Positions 61,469 to 64,000 of a stretch of 64,000 nucleotides of DNA are shown piece by piece. Below the pieces are notes generated by a model that was not told where the DNA came from, searched no databases, and saw nothing but the letters and a program-made list of their open reading frames with translations. Source of the stretch: Pontederia crassipes. Its lineage: Eukaryota; Streptophyta; Magnoliopsida; Commelinales; Pontederiaceae. Within the stretch, counting starts at the first letter, position 1. Each line of letters begins with the position of its first letter. A program made the position numbers and the translations under genes. Location of the stretch: NCBI GenBank assembly GCA_030549335.1, contig JAUKPH010000027.1:2046001-2110000 (forward strand), written 5' to 3'.

Positions 61469-62653
61469 TGTTTTGAAGGATCCCAAGGCACCAAGAGGGA
61501 GGGAGGAGGGGGGGGGGGGGGGGGTGAATTGGTGTTTTAAATAAAAAATATCAATTTCATAGAATACGTCGCGGAAGCTTAAAATTGATTCATTAAACTC
61601 TAAATCAATACACATCAAATCATATCACATTTATAATAATATGAGAAGGAGAGAGGGAAATCGAACACAAGAACACATGATGGTTGTTGGTTATTGATGA
61701 GCTTCGGCCACACCTTGGCATACGTCCCTGTTCTGACTTCTCAACCTCGAGATCGTCAGAGATTCCACTAAACTCTTCATTCGTTCCAAATGGGGCAAGG
61801 AAGAAACCTTTTACACGAAACCATATTTTCTCTACTTCGAGAGGTAAGGCACGCCTCTCCTCCTAGAAAGCTTATATTTTTTTCTACCTCAAGAGGTAAG
61901 ATATGAAACATCTTTTACATAGGAGATCACTCAATTTTCTAAGAAAGTATTTCTCTCTTTTACAATATACTGCTCATAAGAAGAGAAGAGAGAAAGTAGA
62001 TCAGATACAATAATTAATTCAAGAAAATGATTTTTCTTTGATTCTTGAAATTTCCATTGAATACTTGATGAATTCTGAAGCCTTTGGTCTTCTTTTATAG
62101 GCCTCTATTGATGATATGGTCATTGCTTTTTTATTTGACAAAAAATAATCGTTACTGTTCATTTCAGTCGGGGACTGTACGACCGCATTAATGGACTGTT
62201 GCACGATTTTCTCAGTTGACAATAGCTGATCGGTCGAACGACCGGTGGGTTGACCGGTATAGTATCGTCATTTTTAATCTTCAACCTTTGAGCTCGTCGG
62301 TCGACCGATGTGTCGATCGGACTTTTGGCCGGTGTAGTCTAGACGTTGAATTGGACAATCTGTGCATTAACCGGTCAACCTGTGCCTCGATCGACTTTCA
62401 CTTCTTCGACTAGCAGGTTGACCTCCTTGCACTATTTTGAGCACAACTTTTGCATGGTTATCTAAATTTGATAATATTGAATTCTATAGAAAACTAACAG
62501 AATTCTCTACAACATTGATATTTATTATTCATCCAAAAACTAATGAGATCATAGTTAAATATTCAGTCAAAGTTAAGTGCATATAACTCTAATCTTTCGA
62601 GGTTTGTATCATCAAAATATAATTATATAGTGCATTAAAATTTTGCTCCAACA
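61469..62653 (-). mobile_element. 3' LTR of a SIRE-like copia element running off the right edge
   Basis: On the minus strand TGTTGGAGCAAAATTTT follows a polypurine tract and the LTR runs about 1.2 kb, ending near 61469. A GGATCCnAAGGCACCAAGAGGG...GTGAATTGG block near its plus-strand left end is typical of SIRE-type LTR ends. The G run (61508-61524) is part of it. The left border is less sure than the right one because the second LTR is outside the window. Confidence 0.55.
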
Positions 62654-62668
62654 ATTTGCCCCTTTTTT
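62654..62668 (-). other. Polypurine tract of the SIRE-like element
   Basis: On the minus strand AAAAAAGGGGCAAAT directly precedes the LTR. Confidence 0.6.
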
Positions 62669-63479
62669 ATGAAGACAAACAAAAAAATATGAAAAATATA
62701 TAAGTTACGAAAAAAATTGAAATCAATTTTACTCCCTTTAAAACTAGGCTTTCCTTAAAATAATAGTTATGCACATAAGTACTAATTGTAAGGTACTTTT
62801 TATATAAAGTTATATTCATATGTATGTCTCCTATATAATTTTTCCTTTTATTCATATCATATTTCTGCTATATTTCTCCCCCTTTTGTTTCATCAAAAAG
62901 TAATTTGCATATAAAGGACATAAAAAATAATATGTAACTCCCCCTTAATCATGTCATCTTTAAAAAGATTTATTCTCCTCTTTGGTCATATAAGAAACAT
63001 GTAAAGTATTACATCATAAAGAATTGTTTCATATATAAAATATGCGATAGGCAAAAATAACTCTCGCTAAATTCATGGCTATTTTATAACGGCAAAATGA
63101 AATCAAATTAATCTAGAGGTTATAAAAAAACACAAGTATAAAAAAAATTGTATTAAGAATCAACATATTGCATGAAACTTTGAGATAACAATGATATGTC
63201 AAAATTGAGTTTTGTAAAATAATCATAAATTTTGACAATAAGGATAACAAAATTATATTCAAAATGGGTGGATGAAATAATATTTCCAATTTTTGAACAA
63301 GCTCATTCTATCATTATGACCAATTTTCTTTCTATGTCCTCCTTTTCTTCCAAAGAAATAATAATTTTAAAATTTTGAACGAGAAATCAAAACTTTTTTT
63401 CCATAACACGAAGATTTTAAACTTAAAAACTTAAGAATCATGATAATAAAGAAATTCTACAAATATGTAGGTGAAAATG

Positions 63480-63960
63480 TTTCAAGTTTTATTTATAAAT
63501 GATACTTGTATCATGACCTTCGTGCCTCCACATTTTCAAATCCACTTGTCTTTTGCTTTACATGTGAAGCACACTTGAAAAATAATTATTTAACCTTTGG
63601 TACCCAAACTTTTTTGGGTCCATTTTTTTTAGTCAAGGTTCCTTTTGGAACCCATATCATTCTATGATGAAATGGCTTTCCTACTTTGCATTGATATACA
63701 TGCAAAAATAAGTAATATGTGAATTTTTTAAAGATTTATCATAAGAATGTTTAGAATAAGAATTTTCATGTCCAAAGTATTTCCTAGAATAACTTTTCTT
63801 TTCATAAGAACTAGCCTTATCATTATTTTGTGAATTTTTCAAAAAAGTATTTTCCTTCTTTACTTTTTCTAAAAAACATGATAGCTTTACAATTTCACAT
63901 GTATGCATAATTTTCAAAGAATCAACTTCATTTTTCAAGTTTTCATTTTTCATAAAATGT
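63480..63960 (-). pseudogene. SIRE-like gag C-terminus and protease-edge remnant
   Basis: A coiled-coil gag segment (ENLKNEVDSLK..., Lys/Ser-rich tail, 63953-63681) is followed on the minus strand by WVPKG and GPKKVWVPK words, the usual linker between gag and protease in this family. Only about 0.8 kb separates it from the polypurine tract, so protease, integrase, RT and RNase H are missing: a deleted, non-autonomous element or a rearranged one. Confidence 0.6.
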
Positions 63961-64000
63961 ATATCCTTTTATTATTTTAATTTCTCAAACTCATGTACTA

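Overview
The window is nuclear DNA of a flowering plant. There are four spliced or single-exon plant genes, spaced far apart in AT-rich DNA, and a dense layer of plant transposable elements. Two genes (the EF-hand gene and the FLA gene) are strikingly GC-rich against AT-rich flanks, which favours a monocot, but that is inference and the species cannot be named from sequence alone.

Genes: (1) 197-613, minus, a small two-EF-hand calcium-binding protein. (2) 6634-7915, plus, a five-exon Rho/ROP GDP-dissociation inhibitor of 264 aa. (3) 15615-16406, plus, a GPI-anchored fasciclin-like arabinogalactan protein of the FLA7 type. (4) 19792-33238, plus, a 14-exon fimbrin (actin bundler, 681 aa when spliced). 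All introns I placed in the RhoGDI and fimbrin genes have GT-AG borders except fimbrin intron 4, whose donor reads GA. The fimbrin and RhoGDI genes act on the same cell system (ROP-GTPase control of actin, and actin bundling), but their proximity need not mean anything.

Mobile DNA: two three-level insertion stacks can be read with target-site duplications (TSDs). Stack A, in fimbrin intron 7: the intron holds a solo LTR (22343-28667, TSD CATTT), which is split by a Ty1/copia element on the minus strand (24517-27727, TSD CTTTA) that has lost its RT/RNase H. Stack B, 47986-58749: a tandem array of miniature LTR elements (TRIM-like; LTR about 162 bp, iMet primer site, polypurine tract) is split by an internally deleted CACTA transposon (48239-57941, TSD ATG). 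That CACTA is itself split by a nearly complete but stop-riddled Ty1/copia element (50193-55182, TSD CATAC). A second solo LTR lies at 43398-45900 (TSD TAATA). The right end (58880-64000) holds remnants of SIRE-like copia elements on the minus strand, one with a 1.2 kb insertion. Smaller elements with TSDs are three hAT-type MITEs (12583, 35445, 37068), two Tourist/PIF-type MITEs (14104, 46616) and a SINE-like retroposon with an 18-bp TSD in fimbrin intron 12 (31705).

Other structure: a 1.47-kb tandem duplication (2988-5966) upstream of the RhoGDI gene, a GC-rich repeat patch followed by a CACTA-like subterminal repeat remnant (1957-2545), and several microsatellites. I found no CRISPR array, rRNA or convincing tRNA, and no clearly new multi-gene system. 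The most unusual items are the tandem TRIM array inside the nest, the GA donor in fimbrin, and the copia copy that keeps gag-protease-integrase but lacks RT.
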